Assembly (NCBI RefSeq): GCF_029867415.1 | Contig: NC_081181.1 | Location: forward strand, 125,183,042-125,247,041 | From: Vicia villosa | Lineage: Eukaryota; Streptophyta; Magnoliopsida; Fabales; Fabaceae | Reading direction: 5' to 3' | Length of the DNA stretch: 64,000 nucleotides | Shown: in pieces, positions 9,744-21,888 of the stretch | How the letters are laid out: each line of letters starts with the position of its first letter | Numbering within the stretch: position 1 is the stretch's first letter | The notes under the pieces: model-generated | The model's input: the letters and a program-made list of their open reading frames with translations, nothing else | Databases searched by the model: none | What the model was told of the DNA's origin: nothing | Translations under genes and position numbers: made by a program

Positions 9744-11816
9744 GATTCTCAGGTTGGTCTTTTTCTGTTTTGATTCAGTTCTCTCTGTTAGCAATCGGTT
9801 GGGATCTGTTAGTTGTTAGAAAAGTTAGTTATAGGGATGTAACTAATTGGTTTTTTCTGTTATTCTGTTGGCTGAGTTGAGACGTTTGTTAGTTAGTGAG
9901 GAGAAGTTATATGAGCTTGCAAATGATTGGTTAAATTGTTTTTCTGTTATGACAGTTATGATAGGTAGTTAGAATTCTGTTTTGATCTGTTTTTGATGAG
10001 CTGGAATTCTGTTAGTAGGTGGTAGGTTCATGTAACTGTTTTGCTTATGGCTAACTTAGTTTGGAAAGGCTGCAAGTAACTGTTTTTCTTTCTTTTGCGA
10101 ATTGTTTCTGAACTGGTTTAGTTATGCAGGTTTTGGATTATGATGTTAGTTGATAGGTGGTTTGAATGGGTGTGAATTGGCGATGAGATCCGGATAGTTT
10201 CGAACTTGCTTCATTGTTTGTTTTTTCCTTGTTTGCCGTATGCAGTGCTAAACTGACTCTGACTGGCTGGACTTGTTTGTTGCAGGGATGCTGTGTTTAG
10301 GGAGATAGTACAATGAGGGATGAACTATATGAATCTTGGAATCGTGGCGGAATTTCAGATTAGGAAGATGAAGATTGGATCCTAGTTTTAGTGTAGATTT
10401 TATGTAGATTGGTATGGATGTAATGGATATATTTTTGAACTGGATGTTGTGATGAAATGAGATGCGAGGATACTTTTGTAATGAAGTTTGGAAATGTAAA
10501 GTGTAGTGTGAAGAACTCTTGTATTTTTGTAATTTTCAGTAGAATATGCAATGTAGCTTTTGGTTCTTGTCATGTAGGTGGATCTTGAGTGGTAATATGA
10601 TTTTGTAGTTTTGAATGGAATTTGGATGATGTAATTTTCTTTGGACATGAATACTTCCTTTAGACACACGTGATGCAGGTTTGATTTTGTAGGTTGACAA
10701 CGTGGTGATGAGTTTGGCAAGCTTGAAGATGAGGCAAAAATAGAAACAAGGCTCGGCTGCAAGAACAAGTTTAGGATAGCCTTTTGTGTTTACATGGTGT
10801 AATAGTTCAATCATTTTGTGTAAAGAATGCCACTGACTCATGACTTCCCTTAAAGATGTAATGACTTTGTATTGCAACAGATCCTGTATTGATTTTTTTG
10901 AAACAATCATATGACATGCTTTGACTTGTCTTCAAAAATGTGTTCTCCTCTCCTTTTTTAGTCTTCTTTTCTTTTCCTTTTGAATGGGAACCGTACCATA
11001 AGTCAATCACAGGAAAATGTGCAAAACAAAAATAGTTGGTCAACCAAAGGTCAACCCTCTAAGGCTGACTTGTTGACTAAAAGTCAACTCATGTGAACAC
11101 ATCTTCAAACTCACTCATTTCCTTCAAATTTCAATCAATTGTATTCATTTTTTAATAGTCAATCTTCCATGCTTTGCACCTGAATATCTCGAATGACATC
11201 AAACCCATAATTTGCAACAGAGGTAGGATTCTTGGTCAATGACTTGTAATACAATCCCCCTAGATGAATCAACTGGTGAAGAAAGAAACCTCAATTGGAT
11301 CCATACTCCAAATCATAGCATATTGAATGTCATCTGATGGTGAAGATCAACTAAGCCAATAACCTTGATGTATAAAAAGGCATGGAATTGATTAGCCACA
11401 AAATCTCAAGGCACAAACCCTAATATAAAGAATCCTGATCCAAGAAAAATAGGGAAATAAACCCTAGGAAGAAATCCATGTGCATAGAAACCATTTGAGT
11501 AAATGTCTTTCAAAAGACCTGAACCAATCACAGTCTTTGTCGAGTGCAAAACACCATCTTTGAGGAAATAAGCTCTAGCCAAGGCCTATGTGACACTTCA
11601 GCCTGCTTCAAGACCCTTGATCTCTTGCCAGATTATTAATTAATGAATGCATGGTCTATGTTAATGCCCTAATGGAGGTATGCAGATGAATGCGATGCTT
11701 AAGCCAGTTAGAAGTTAGGGGTAGGACAAATTTGGGGTATGACATCGGGGCCATTACCAAACCATCGTTACCACCCAGAGCAAACCACTGGTTTCTTTCC
11801 TTGCTTCCAAACCACC

Positions 11817-14572
11817 ATGCCTGTAGCTTTTGACGAACCACGTACCCTCGACTTGAAGTTTATGGACCCTTCGCTTAGGGTGTTTCGTTCGACTCCAGCT
11901 CCTGGCAACAAGGAATACTTGGCTTGGCTTAACAAAGTTCAAGCGAAAAAACAACAAAGATGGGAGGAATTGGGCATCTTCGACGCCATACAATTATCCA
12001 GAACTGGTCATAGAGTTTGTCCTCCAATGCTACTTGCTTCGATCTTCTTCTGGGAAGGTTCGACTAACACCTTCCACCTTCCTTGTGGAATGATGACTCC
12101 CACTCTCTTCGACGTGGCTGCCATCACAGGGCTTTCGCCATTGGGTGAAATCTTCGACCCGACTCTTCCCACAAAAATGAATTTCAATTTCACCAATGCT
12201 ACCATCACCAAGTATATGCAAGATCATTATGACAAGTCGACAGAAGAAGTCTCTGACGAAGAGCATGTTGCCTTCCTCACCTACTGGCTCTCATATTATC
12301 TGTTTTGTCCAGGATCAGTTCAGATTGCTAAAGCTTACATACCTTTGGCTATTCAGATTCATGAAGGTCGAAAGGTCTCTTTAGGTAAGCTGCTCCTAGC
12401 TTATCTCTATCATACCTTAGGTATAGCATCTTTAAGGATCAAACGCCTGCATGAGACTCCAAAACAACTCTCTCTGTCGGGACCTTATTGGCTCTTACAA
12501 CATTGGTTGAATGCCACCTTCGAGTCGCATATAGGTTATACTGTTTCCCGATCCATTTTAGAGGTCATGTATGACCGGAGAGTCGAAGGCATCAAGCTTG
12601 CCTTTCAAACTCCTCAAGATGAGTCTAATAGGCCCAACCTCCTCAAATATGTGAGGTTGTTTTCTGAGTGTAAAACATTCATTGCTTCCATGGCCCCTTT
12701 CTCCAATCGATGCTTTGGGCCAACTTGGTTCAAAGCTATTTTCCCTGGGAACACTCCGACTCTTCGAGCTCAACTGAATGCTATTTGGGCTGCTTTTCTG
12801 ACCCCAACACTTCTCACTCATCGTATTGAGTCGACGGGAAAGTGCTATGGGTTTGTAAGTTATCAACCAAATTTGGTCTCTCGGCAATTTGGTTTAAGCC
12901 AGATGTTGCCCAAAAGCTTATATTCCCATGATGGTGATATTTGTTACTCTGGTCGACCGTTCACAGCCCGTCAACACCTTGACTGCTTGAAGTTTCATAA
13001 CAAACAATCTCTGGAACACCCAATTTTCACCTTTCAGAACTCCTATTTTACAACTAAAGAGTTTAGTGAGTGGTGGTCTGAATACTATCAACTATTTGAT
13101 CGAGATTCTTTTACCAAGAAACTGAATACTGCGTTCGACAAGTTGGAGGATCAACTTACCATAAGTAAGTATTTCATATCTGCCTTCGTTTTCTTTTCAT
13201 TGTCAACAACAATATTCTAATATAAGTTTTAGACCTTTCAGGGCATGATCTTACCAATCAAAACGAAGCTCCTACTCCTAAGCCAGGTCGAAAGCGCCCC
13301 AGCACGTCGAGCAATACCACCATCAAGAAAAACAAAACTGTTAAAAAGGTACTTAACTTGATCTTTAATCTTATCAAATCTACCTTAACATTCATTAATT
13401 GTTATTCTTCCTTTTCAGTTGGTAGTTCCTACTGAATCAGACGAAACTACATCTCCACCAAATCAGGAAAGTGAGATCTTTTCACGACCCCCGCCTCTGA
13501 CTCCATCAAAAAGACGAAAAGTTGTAAAGGACATTCCCAAAGTGGTTGTCAAACCTCAAACAGCTCCAACAATTTCTTCATCTCAAATTCTTACTGAGGT
13601 AGCTTAGCATTTTTCTCCCACATATCTCTTTCAATATCTCTGTTTTCTAACATGTTTCTTGAATAGAGTGCACCAACTGTCGACCACACTCAGGAGAAAG
13701 TTGTCGAAGTTGCTGAGAAAACTGCTGAAGCCACTCATGACTCCAATCCTTTTAGCCCTCAAAGGACTGACGCTTTTGGAAGCAACACTGATTCGGCTAA
13801 CACTCCAGGTCGAAGTCGAACAGATCCTCAGGACAAACCCAACGTCGAACAATCATCTGCTATAAAAAATACTGAAGATGTTCCTCGACCAGAACCCAAT
13901 GCAGCTTCTCAGTCAAGACCACATTCTATTGCTGATGATACTAATTCCAACAGTTCTCTTAGTCAGGAAGAAATTCTGGACTTGAAGAAGACTAATCCTG
14001 TGGAGGCTCTTTTTCGACTTCAAAAGCTGCGACCAAGTTCTTTTGAGATTCCTGCTCAATCGACTAATCCTGATGCTGAGATTGATGCTTCTCTTGTCGA
14101 AGCTATATGCCAGCTGAAAGCCCATCTGAACGAACCTGAGTTTCTCGCTGTTCTTGAAAGTTCTGAACATCTTGGTGGAGCAATTCGTAAGATCTTAGAT
14201 TTATTGATCAAAGCTTCTCTTCCACCAGTTGTTGTTCAATTCTTCTTTGATTTTGAGGCGTACTTCGACCAGCTCTGGAGAGACCTTATGACAAAGAAGA
14301 ACATTACACGACAGGCAAAGAACAAGGAGCGTGAAATGGAGAGGGAATGGGATGCCAGTGCAGCTTCGGCCAAAAAGGTCGAAGAATTTCAGGAGAAGAC
14401 TTTAAAGTTTTCTGATAAGAAGGGAGAGATCGACAACAAGATTGCTGACTACAAAGCTCAAATTGATGCTCTCAACAAGAAGATTCAAGGTCTTGAACAA
14501 GAGAAAATCAATTTAGCCCAAACTGAAGAAATCCCTTCACCTGAAACTATTAACCAAGAAGTCTTGAAATGA
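11817..14572 (+). CDS. Plant mobile domain (PMD) protein carried by the Tat element, four exons
   Basis: Exons 11817-13164, 13242-13348, 13419-13598 and 13667-14572 join in frame with GT-AG introns of 68-77 bp, giving 846 residues. The first exon is a PMD (aminotransferase-like plant mobile domain) of roughly 400 residues, with GFDA-like, P-x-M-L-L-A-S-I-F-F-W and G-M-M-T-P-T-L-F-D-V features. Exons 2-3 are basic and Pro/Ser-rich with nuclear-signal-like runs (PSKRRKVVKD). Exon 4 ends in a coiled coil. Host PMD proteins such as MAIN/MAIL1 act in nuclear silencing and genome stability; PMDs are also known as transposon cargo. The ATG at 11817 has an ACC context; the frame is open upstream to 11739, where the LTR supplies an ATG. 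The TGA at 14570 is probably premature, because the same frame runs on to a TAA at 14708. Confidence 0.8.
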
Positions 14573-14710
14573 CTTGGTCATGGTGAAAATGCCCTTAAGT
14601 TGGAAAGCAACATTCGACAACTTAAGCAAAACTTGTCTCGACTTGATTCTAAGATCGACTTTGAGTCAGCCAAGCTAGCTTATTTTAGGAACAATTTTCC
14701 AACTTTGTAA

Positions 14711-14823
14711 TTTTGTTTTGGACTGACTGGCTATATTTTGTAATGTCTGCCAATGCTCTTTATTAAGAACTTTTTTGTAATGATTGGCCAAATTTTTAGC
14801 CATTTTCATATAATCTTTTGGTT
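14711..14823. other. Short spacer between convergent PMD gene and pol
   Basis: The extended PMD frame ends at 14710 and pol ends at 14824 on the opposite strand. This AT-rich 113-bp stretch must hold the 3' ends of two converging transcripts. No clear terminator beyond AT-rich poly(A)-type sequence is seen. Confidence 0.6.
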
Positions 14824-17800
14824 TTATTCTATTATGCGAATTTCTTGAAGTATAGGTTTATATTTCTTCAAATATTTACCATTCACCCTCAAAATTCGAC
14901 CATCTGAATTTAATTCTTCAATTTCATATGCATTGTTTGAAAACACTTGCAAAATTTTGAACGGTCCTTCCCAACTTGGGGACCATTTGCCCAATAACTT
15001 ATTCCTTTGATCCATGGGTAAAATAACTTTCCATACATAATTACCTACCATGAATGTCTTCTCTTTGACTTTCTTGTTGTAAGCCTTCGCCACTTTTTCT
15101 TTTTGTCTTATTAACCTATCCAACGCTATTAGCCTTTCTTCGTCTAATTCTACTAATTCATCTAACATCATATTCCAGTATTCGTCAGACGAGAGACTAT
15201 TTTGTCGTTGAATTCTTGTCGACTGTAGATGAATTTCTGCAGGCAATACAGCATCATGCCCAAAAGTCAAACGAAATAGGGTAGTATTTATTGCTTCCTT
15301 TGGTGACGTTCGAAAAGCCCAAAGGATTTGGTCGAGCGTTTGATGCCAATTTCTTGGCTTTCTCCCCACATGCTTTTTTATCAAATTTATAATAACTTTG
15401 TTAGCAGCTTCGACTTGACCATTAGCTTGAGCATAATACGGAGTGGATGTTAGCAATTTAAATCATGTCTCTGCTGCAAAAGCTTGCATCTTTCGACCAA
15501 CAAAAACTGATCCTTGATCAGTAGTAGTTTCTGGAATCCCATATCTATAGATAATGTGTTTTTGTATGAAACTAATCACTGCTTCTTGATCAGCATTAAC
15601 TAGTGGGATTGCCTCTATCCATTTAGTAAAATAATCTATTCCTACTAAAATGAATCTTTGTTGCTTTCTCCTATTAAATCCAAAGCCCATCCTCTAAAAG
15701 GCCAAGGTTTGACAATGGCATGCAATTCACTGGCTGGAACATGTTGAATGCCTGAAAATTTCTGGCACTCTTGGCATCCTCTTGCATATTCAATACAGTC
15801 TTTTAGCATTGTCGGCCAATATAAACCTTGTCTAAACAACAACCATTTCATCTTATGGCCTGACTGATGAGCTCCACAAACACCACTATGAACCTCTGAC
15901 ACAGCCAAATATGCTTCAGCTTCACTTAAGCATTTCAACAATACACCCTCGGCTGTTTTCTTGTATAAATAATTTCCTAATATCATATAGTTTAGAGCTC
16001 TATATTTAATCTTTCGATCAGTTCCTCCGACTGGATTATTTAGGTATTGGACCAATGGGTTTCTCCAATTAGCATCAGTCATATTGTCGATGGCAAAAAT
16101 TTCCAAGGCATACAAATCTTTACTTTCAACTTTACTTTCAACATTATCACCTACCCCCTCAAATTTTGACGTTGACAATTGACCTAACTTGTCTAATACT
16201 TCATGGGTTTCTTTATTCTTGATCTCGACCATATCTTCTAACTTGTCTTTAGAAACTCTATACCCAAAAGCAATTTGTGCCAATTCATTGGCAATGTAAT
16301 TGTTAGATCTTGGTACATGCAAGATCTCAACATGTTCGAATTTTTCTAATAAGCGTATCACGATTGCATAATACATTATTAGATTTTCTTTGATGCATTT
16401 ATACTCTTTTTTGATTTGTCGAATTATTAGCTCAGAATCACCTCGAATCTAAACTCGTGTTGCCCCTAAATCTATTAGGGCCTTCAAACCAGTTATCAAG
16501 GCTTCATATTCGACCTCATTGTTAGAGCATATTTCTTTCATTTTATAATGGAACTTTGTTGGAAGTCCTTTGGGAGAAATAATCAAGACTCCAATGCCTG
16601 CTCCGTTTTTGTGACTAGAACCGTCAAAAAACAGTTTCCAGTTAGTTCGTTCGACTTGATTTAGAGACAATTCGACTAACCCATGGTCGACTATAAAATC
16701 AGCCACAACTTGTCCTTTCATAGCTTTTAAAGGGACATGTGTCAAGGAAAATCCAGTTAGCGCTAAGGCCCACTTACCAATTCGACTATGCAAAATTGGT
16801 TTAGACAACATATGTTTAACAACATCAAAATGAGAGGACACATACACATCAACAGGCTTTATATATTGCTTAAGTTTATTACATGAGAAGTACAAGCATA
16901 AGCATAATTTTTCAATATCATTATACCTAGTTTCAGCATCTACTAGGGTTCGACTTAGATAATATATAGCTCTTTCGACGCCATTATCATCCTCTTGGGC
17001 TAACATACTCCCAATTGTCGAGCCTGATGCAGCTATGTATAATTTCATACTTTTTGTCCTATTGGGGGGTAACAAAATAGGAGGCTTAGTTAAATAAGCT
17101 TTTATTTGGTCGAATGCATGTTGATGTTCTTGCTCCCATTTGAATTGATCTTGGTTCTTGAGCTTCACAAGTGGTGAAAATATCTTCGTTTTGCCACTTA
17201 GATTTGAGATGAATCTCCTCAAGAAATTAATCTTCCCCAACAATGACTGGAGTTGTTTCTTTGTTTCTGGCGCCTTTAGCTCCAAGATTGCTTTCATCTT
17301 ATTTTGGTTTATCTCAATGCCTTTCTTGTGAACCACGAAGCCCAGGAAATCCCCTGCATGTACACCAAAAGCACATTTTAAAGGGTTCATTTTGAGTCCA
17401 TATTTCCTCATTCGTTCAAAAGATTGTCGAAGATGGTCCAAATGACCATTTTCAGAGTTAGATTTTATTACAATATCATCAATATAAACCTGCATAAACT
17501 TGTCAATAAAATCATGAAACATGGAATTCATGGCTCGTTGGTATGTAGCTCCAGCATTTTTTAAACCAAAGGGCATTACTACCCATTCATAAGTTCCTAA
17601 AGCACATGGGCATTGAAACGCCGTCTTAGGTACATCTTCGTCAGCTATAAAAATTTGGTTGTAACCTGAATATCCATCCAATAAGCTGAGATATTCAAAT
17701 CCGGCTGCAGAGTCGACTAACATTTCAGCAACCGGCATGGGATATTCATCTTTAGGGGTAGCCTTATTTAAATCTCTGAAATCTATGCATATACGAAGGC

Positions 17801-19682
17801 TACCATTTTTCTTTATGACAAGCACTATATTGGCTAACCATTCGACATACCTCGCAGTTCGAATAAACTTGCTTCTCAGCAATCTTTCAATTTCTACTTT
17901 AATTTTTTCCATAACCTCTGGCGCAAATCTTCTAGGAAGCTGCTTGATAGGTTTTTTACCTGGGTTTAAAGGTAGTCGATGTTCCACCACCTGTCGACCC
18001 AAACCAGGCATTTCGTGATAATCTCAAGCAAAACAATCTTTGTATTCTCTTAGGAGTCGAATCAACTTGGTTTTTAAACAACTTGCAAGCTTCGTGCTCA
18101 CATATGTAGGCCTTTTAATGATCCCATCACCCAAATCAACTTCTTCCAGGGGATCTTGAGCTTGCATTCTTTTGACTGATCCTAATGGATCCATTTCGAA
18201 ACCTAAAGGTTCATCATCGTATATCCCATCAAGTCGTTCGACTTGGTGATCGACTTCAGGCCTGTCCTCATTTTTTACCAACATGGCCTCAATAGCCATA
18301 TTTTTCTCTAATTCGGCTTCTAAAGCCGTTCTTTCTTTGTTTTCGGCCAAATAAGCCGTTATTCGAGCCAGGTATTCTGACTCAGTGGTCATCATCTTTG
18401 ACTGATGTCCTCTGCTTTGGAGGACTTTCATGGTTCAATGGTTCATTAGGATCTTCTTTATTCCAAATGAAACCATAATTTGGGTCTAAGTTCAAATACT
18501 TAGACACACTTTCATCAGAAGAGTATACCTCTTCTGCTTTGTAGCAAGGAGCTACATTTGCCAGATGTTGGTCAAAGTGTCTACGACCACTTTCAGTTTT
18601 GTAATAACTTTGGTCAGCTTCAATATTCTCCACTATACCATCTGGCCTCCAAATGGCCACACGCTGGTGTAAGGTCGAAGGAACTGCCCCTACTCCATGG
18701 ATCCATTCTCGACCCAACAGCAGTTTAAAATTTGCCTGCGATGCAATCACCATAAAGATGGTTGACCTGACAGTCGAACCAACATCTAGTTTTACTTGAA
18801 TTACTCCAAGTATTCCACTTGCCTTGCCTCATAATTAGACAACACCATATTATGGGGCCTTAAATCTTTGTCAGATTTACCCACTTTCTGAAGTGAGGAA
18901 TAAGGCATTAAGTTTACAACAGCCCCACCATCGACAAACACTTTGTTTATTGGAACATTATCCACTTTTGCCCTTATGAATAAAGGCTTCAAATGATACA
19001 TCATTCCTCGACCTGGCCTCTCAAACACAGCCTTTTGCTCTTCTACCACTCCTTTTCCCATTACATAGTAACAGACAGGTGTTTCTTCAACATTCTCGTC
19101 AGGAAGAAAATCATCTTCGTTCTCAGATACCTCAGATACTCTGTCGAACTCTGCTGGAAGTACAGAGACAATTCCACAGTCGATTAGCAGCTCATCTGAC
19201 TCTATGTCAAAGTTGTCGTCGACCTCTTCGTCCGACAGTGGAGAATACTCAGTCTCTTTTTCTGTATTGAGGATCGGAGCATCATCATCAACCAATTCTT
19301 TAATCAGTTTCTTTCCTAGGATCATTCCTGCAGCCAGTCTTTCATTTGCCATTTTAGCCTGCTCTTCAGTCAACTTCCTGTGAAAAGGCTTTGGCTGATA
19401 GTGAGAAAATCCTGCCTGCACCATTTTCGAATTTTCCTGTCCATTCTTATGGCTTCTTTGGTAACGCCTCCACTGCGTTCGAGTCATGGGGTTCTTTCCT
19501 TTGTAGTTTGGAGATATGTAATCTTTTCTTTTAGATCCACTATCCGTCCAAGAGCCTTCAGCATTGGTTCCCTCGCCTTGAATTTGCCATTCTGGGCGTT
19601 TACCTCTGAAGTTAATGGGTTTCACCCATTTGTCTTCAGGGACATCCGTCTTGGGACGGAAAGTCCTTGGTTTTTCAAACAT
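14824..19682 (-). pseudogene. Decayed pro-pol of the Tat element (protease, RT, RNase H, extra RNase H, integrase)
   Basis: The protease-like segment contains V-F-V-D-G-G-A (18801-19682). RT and RNase H lie at 18011-16449, with L-R-I-C-I-D-F-R-D-L-N and Y-I-D-D-I-V motifs. The second RNase H begins F-F-D-G-S-S and includes E-Y-E-A-L. An integrase zinc-binding H-x-S-G-x-x-G-A-H-Q and core follow to 14824. The reading is broken by stops at 18024-18026, 16449-16451 and 15463-15465, and by frameshifts near 18828, 18400 and 15670. It would copy and insert element DNA if intact, but this copy cannot make a full polyprotein. Confidence 0.88.
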
Positions 19683-19694
19683 CTTCCTGTATTC

Positions 19695-21821
19695 TCAAGC
19701 CCTTCGACCACTGTTTTCTCCTGTGTACATGAATTGACGATTCTTGCCTCGACGAGGATCGAACCTCACTTTGTTTGCAGCATCGACATTGAAAACAACA
19801 TCACACCTTGGGCATAATCCAACTTGAAAGTTGTTATTGTGGCATCTCTCAAGGAATTTCAAAAGACTTTCTTTTGGTTCAGGATAAACCATGTTCAAAA
19901 CTTTGCCATCAGTAGCGCCGTTTTGCTTTCTAACGAAACCATCAGTAGTCTCGACCATCATCACATCAGCAAGCTCAGTATAGTGAGCCTCTTCGACTTG
20001 CAAAGGATCAATATCAACTTGCATTGATGACTTTGGCTTTTCTCCAAACTGTAACCTTCCTTCTTTCAAAGCTTTCTGCACCAAATCCCTGAAAAGGACA
20101 CATTGAGAAGTTTTATGACCCAAGAAATTATGAAATTTACAAAATCCTCTTTTTTTCTTTTGTTCGAGAGGAGGATTTTTAAGTCCTGGGGGTACTATGA
20201 TTTGCCCATCAGAAACCAACAAATCAAATATTTCATCACATTTTGTTATATCAAATGAATACGTTTTACTAGAAAAATTTTCATTTTTACTTTCAATCAG
20301 ATTTTTATCTTTTGAGGGCTTGAGCAATTTACAAATATATGGTGGTCCTGGCTTTAATTCAGCCACGTTGACCTCTCCCTCTTCGTATTCACTATCGCTA
20401 GTAGAGTCGAACTCACTTGTAGTGACATGAGCTATCTTTTCTTTCTTATGATATTTACTAGCTCTGGCTTTTTCAGCTTTTAGCCTTTCGACCTGGCGTA
20501 CTCTATCTTCCAGTTGTGCCATATCTCTCAAATGTTGGGTGTCTAATTTCTTCCTTATGGAATAATCTAACCCACCTGCAGCCATTTCCACTAACTCATG
20601 TTCAGGAATTTGTGTGAAACATCTAGCTTTCAGTAACCTAAAACGGTTTAGATAGTCATCGACTGGTTCTGTACCCTTTCGCCTAACTCCAGCTAATTCT
20701 TTCAAACTAATTTTCGACTGTCCCATATAAAATTGTTCATGGAACAATCGTTCTAATTGGTTCAAGGAGAACAAAGATTGTGGAGATAAGGTCGTGAACC
20801 AAGTAAATGCATTTTTTGTTAAAGAACTTGGAAAATACTTCATCTTTAGATTTTCATTGTTTGCTATTTCTCCAGCCTTTGTCTGGAACCTAGCAATATG
20901 TTCGACCGTCGACTCTCCAGTCTCACCAGCAAATTTGGTGAATTTTGGGACTTTCCACCCCCTAGGCAATTCTGTTTGCCTTACGTATTCTGACAACGGG
21001 GAAACGAAATTTGGTCTATGCAAACCTACATTTATTCCATTCTGAACTAAAATTTGTTCGACTACATTAGAGATATTACTGTGTCCAACATTGACATCTT
21101 GCTGGATGTTCCTAAGAACCTGGTCAGCATCTTGATGCCTTTGTACTATTCTAGGGATCTCTTGCTCAATTTGATCTCCTTGTCCTATAGGTTCGACCCC
21201 TCTCACATTCGACCCTTGAGTTGTCGAAAGATTTGGTTGTGGGGGCGCTCCAAAGAAATCTGCAATTCTGGCCATTTGTCCAGCCAATATTCCATAACTT
21301 TGGTTCGTGTTATTTATCATGGGAGTAAAAACAGTTCCCATTTGTTGAGTAAGGGCATTCACCATTTCATGATTACTTTCGTCTATTTGTTGTCGAATTG
21401 ACAACATTGACGTAGTACTTAAAGATGGCAAAGCCTGGTGATTATATCCTATGCCTATAGGTCGACCCCCTGGATTTGATGTGCTTGTAGCCATCATGCT
21501 GTCAGAATATAATGAAGGATTTGTGTGCAAACCTTGCATCATAGACGTGGGCATTCCAAACTGAGGGTTAAAACCTGATGGAGACATCATTCCATGAAAT
21601 GGCGGTCGTAACGGATTAAACGGTGACCGTACATTCGTTGGTGATGATACCAATATTGCTGCCGTCGATCCACCAGTATTTGTTGTTCTAACTGGGGATG
21701 AATCTGCGGCACTTTGTGGTGTTGTTCCGGTTAGAACAACCCCTTGATTTCCAGAAAGATCAGAATTATTTGTATTAACTTCAGCCATGTTAGTTAATTT
21801 TCGACCACTTCTTAATATCAT
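19695..21821 (-). CDS. Gag of the Tat element, 708 residues
   Basis: The first Met is 47 bases inside the primer site. Residues about 1-280 are Ser/Thr/Gln-rich. A retrotransposon Gag domain follows (about 285-470) with G-W-K-V-P-K-F-T-K-F, F-x-W-F-T-T-L, and L-x-x-L-F-H-E-Q-F. A knuckle C-x2-H-x4-H-x4-C sits near residue 580 (CKFHNFLGHKTSQC). The frame is uninterrupted and in phase with the protease frame that starts at 19682, separated only by the TGA at 19695-19697 and a few codons. Either gag and pro are normally one frame here or readthrough is used. Gag forms the particle and binds element RNA. Confidence 0.85.
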   Translation of the reverse strand: MILRSGRKLTNMAEVNTNNSDLSGNQGVVLTGTTPQSAADSSPVRTTNTGGSTAAILVSSPTNVRSPFNPLRPPFHGMMSPSGFNPQFGMPTSMMQGLHTNPSLYSDSMMATSTSNPGGRPIGIGYNHQALPSLSTTSMLSIRQQIDESNHEMVNALTQQMGTVFTPMINNTNQSYGILAGQMARIADFFGAPPQPNLSTTQGSNVRGVEPIGQGDQIEQEIPRIVQRHQDADQVLRNIQQDVNVGHSNISNVVEQILVQNGINVGLHRPNFVSPLSEYVRQTELPRGWKVPKFTKFAGETGESTVEHIARFQTKAGEIANNENLKMKYFPSSLTKNAFTWFTTLSPQSLFSLNQLERLFHEQFYMGQSKISLKELAGVRRKGTEPVDDYLNRFRLLKARCFTQIPEHELVEMAAGGLDYSIRKKLDTQHLRDMAQLEDRVRQVERLKAEKARASKYHKKEKIAHVTTSEFDSTSDSEYEEGEVNVAELKPGPPYICKLLKPSKDKNLIESKNENFSSKTYSFDITKCDEIFDLLVSDGQIIVPPGLKNPPLEQKKKRGFCKFHNFLGHKTSQCVLFRDLVQKALKEGRLQFGEKPKSSMQVDIDPLQVEEAHYTELADVMMVETTDGFVRKQNGATDGKVLNMVYPEPKESLLKFLERCHNNNFQVGLCPRCDVVFNVDAANKVRFDPRRGKNRQFMYTGENSGRRA

Positions 21822-21867
21822 ACATAACTATTATACTAACAAATATAAAACAAACAGCAATTGACGG

Positions 21868-21885
21868 GTCCCACTGGGCGTGCCA
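21868..21885 (-). other. Primer binding site of the Tat element
   Basis: On the minus strand TGGCACGCCCAGTGGGAC lies three bases inside the LTR end and starts with TGG. This type of site is common in Tat-lineage elements. The primer tRNA was not identified. Confidence 0.7.
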
Positions 21886-21888
21886 ATT

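Larger units (their letters stand above)
1..11744 (-). mobile_element. Ogre-like non-autonomous LTR retrotransposon (LARD-like), 3' LTR cut by window edge
   Basis: Bases 1-346 match 11399-11744 without any difference or gap that I can see, and both copies end GGGGTATGACA, so they are the same end of two LTRs. On the minus strand the LTR starts TGTCATACCCC. The 5' LTR is 7232-11744 and the internal part 347-7231 (about 6.9 kb). The internal part has a primer site, a gag remnant and tandem repeats. I see no protease, reverse transcriptase, RNase H or integrase, so the element would depend on proteins from an autonomous relative. Ogre elements normally have a longer interior with full gag-pol. 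The 3' LTR continues beyond base 1, so the target duplication cannot be tested. Confidence 0.85.
7232..11744 (-). repeat. 5' LTR of the Ogre-like element, 4513 bp
   Basis: On the minus strand it begins TGTCATACCCC (11744) and ends CGTGCGACA (7232), with TG and CA termini. Its first 346 bases are repeated at the left edge of the window. The transcribed-end part (7232-7620) has the GGTGCTAGCACCCC-type stretch common in legume Ogre LTRs. The middle (about 8890-9720) is richer in G+C and GA. Several short frames in this LTR have no recognisable content and are not called. Confidence 0.85.

Noticed and set aside
10360..11043. Several minus-strand frames of 63-124 residues
   Set aside because: They overlap each other in different frames within the LTR and look like random AT-rich openings.
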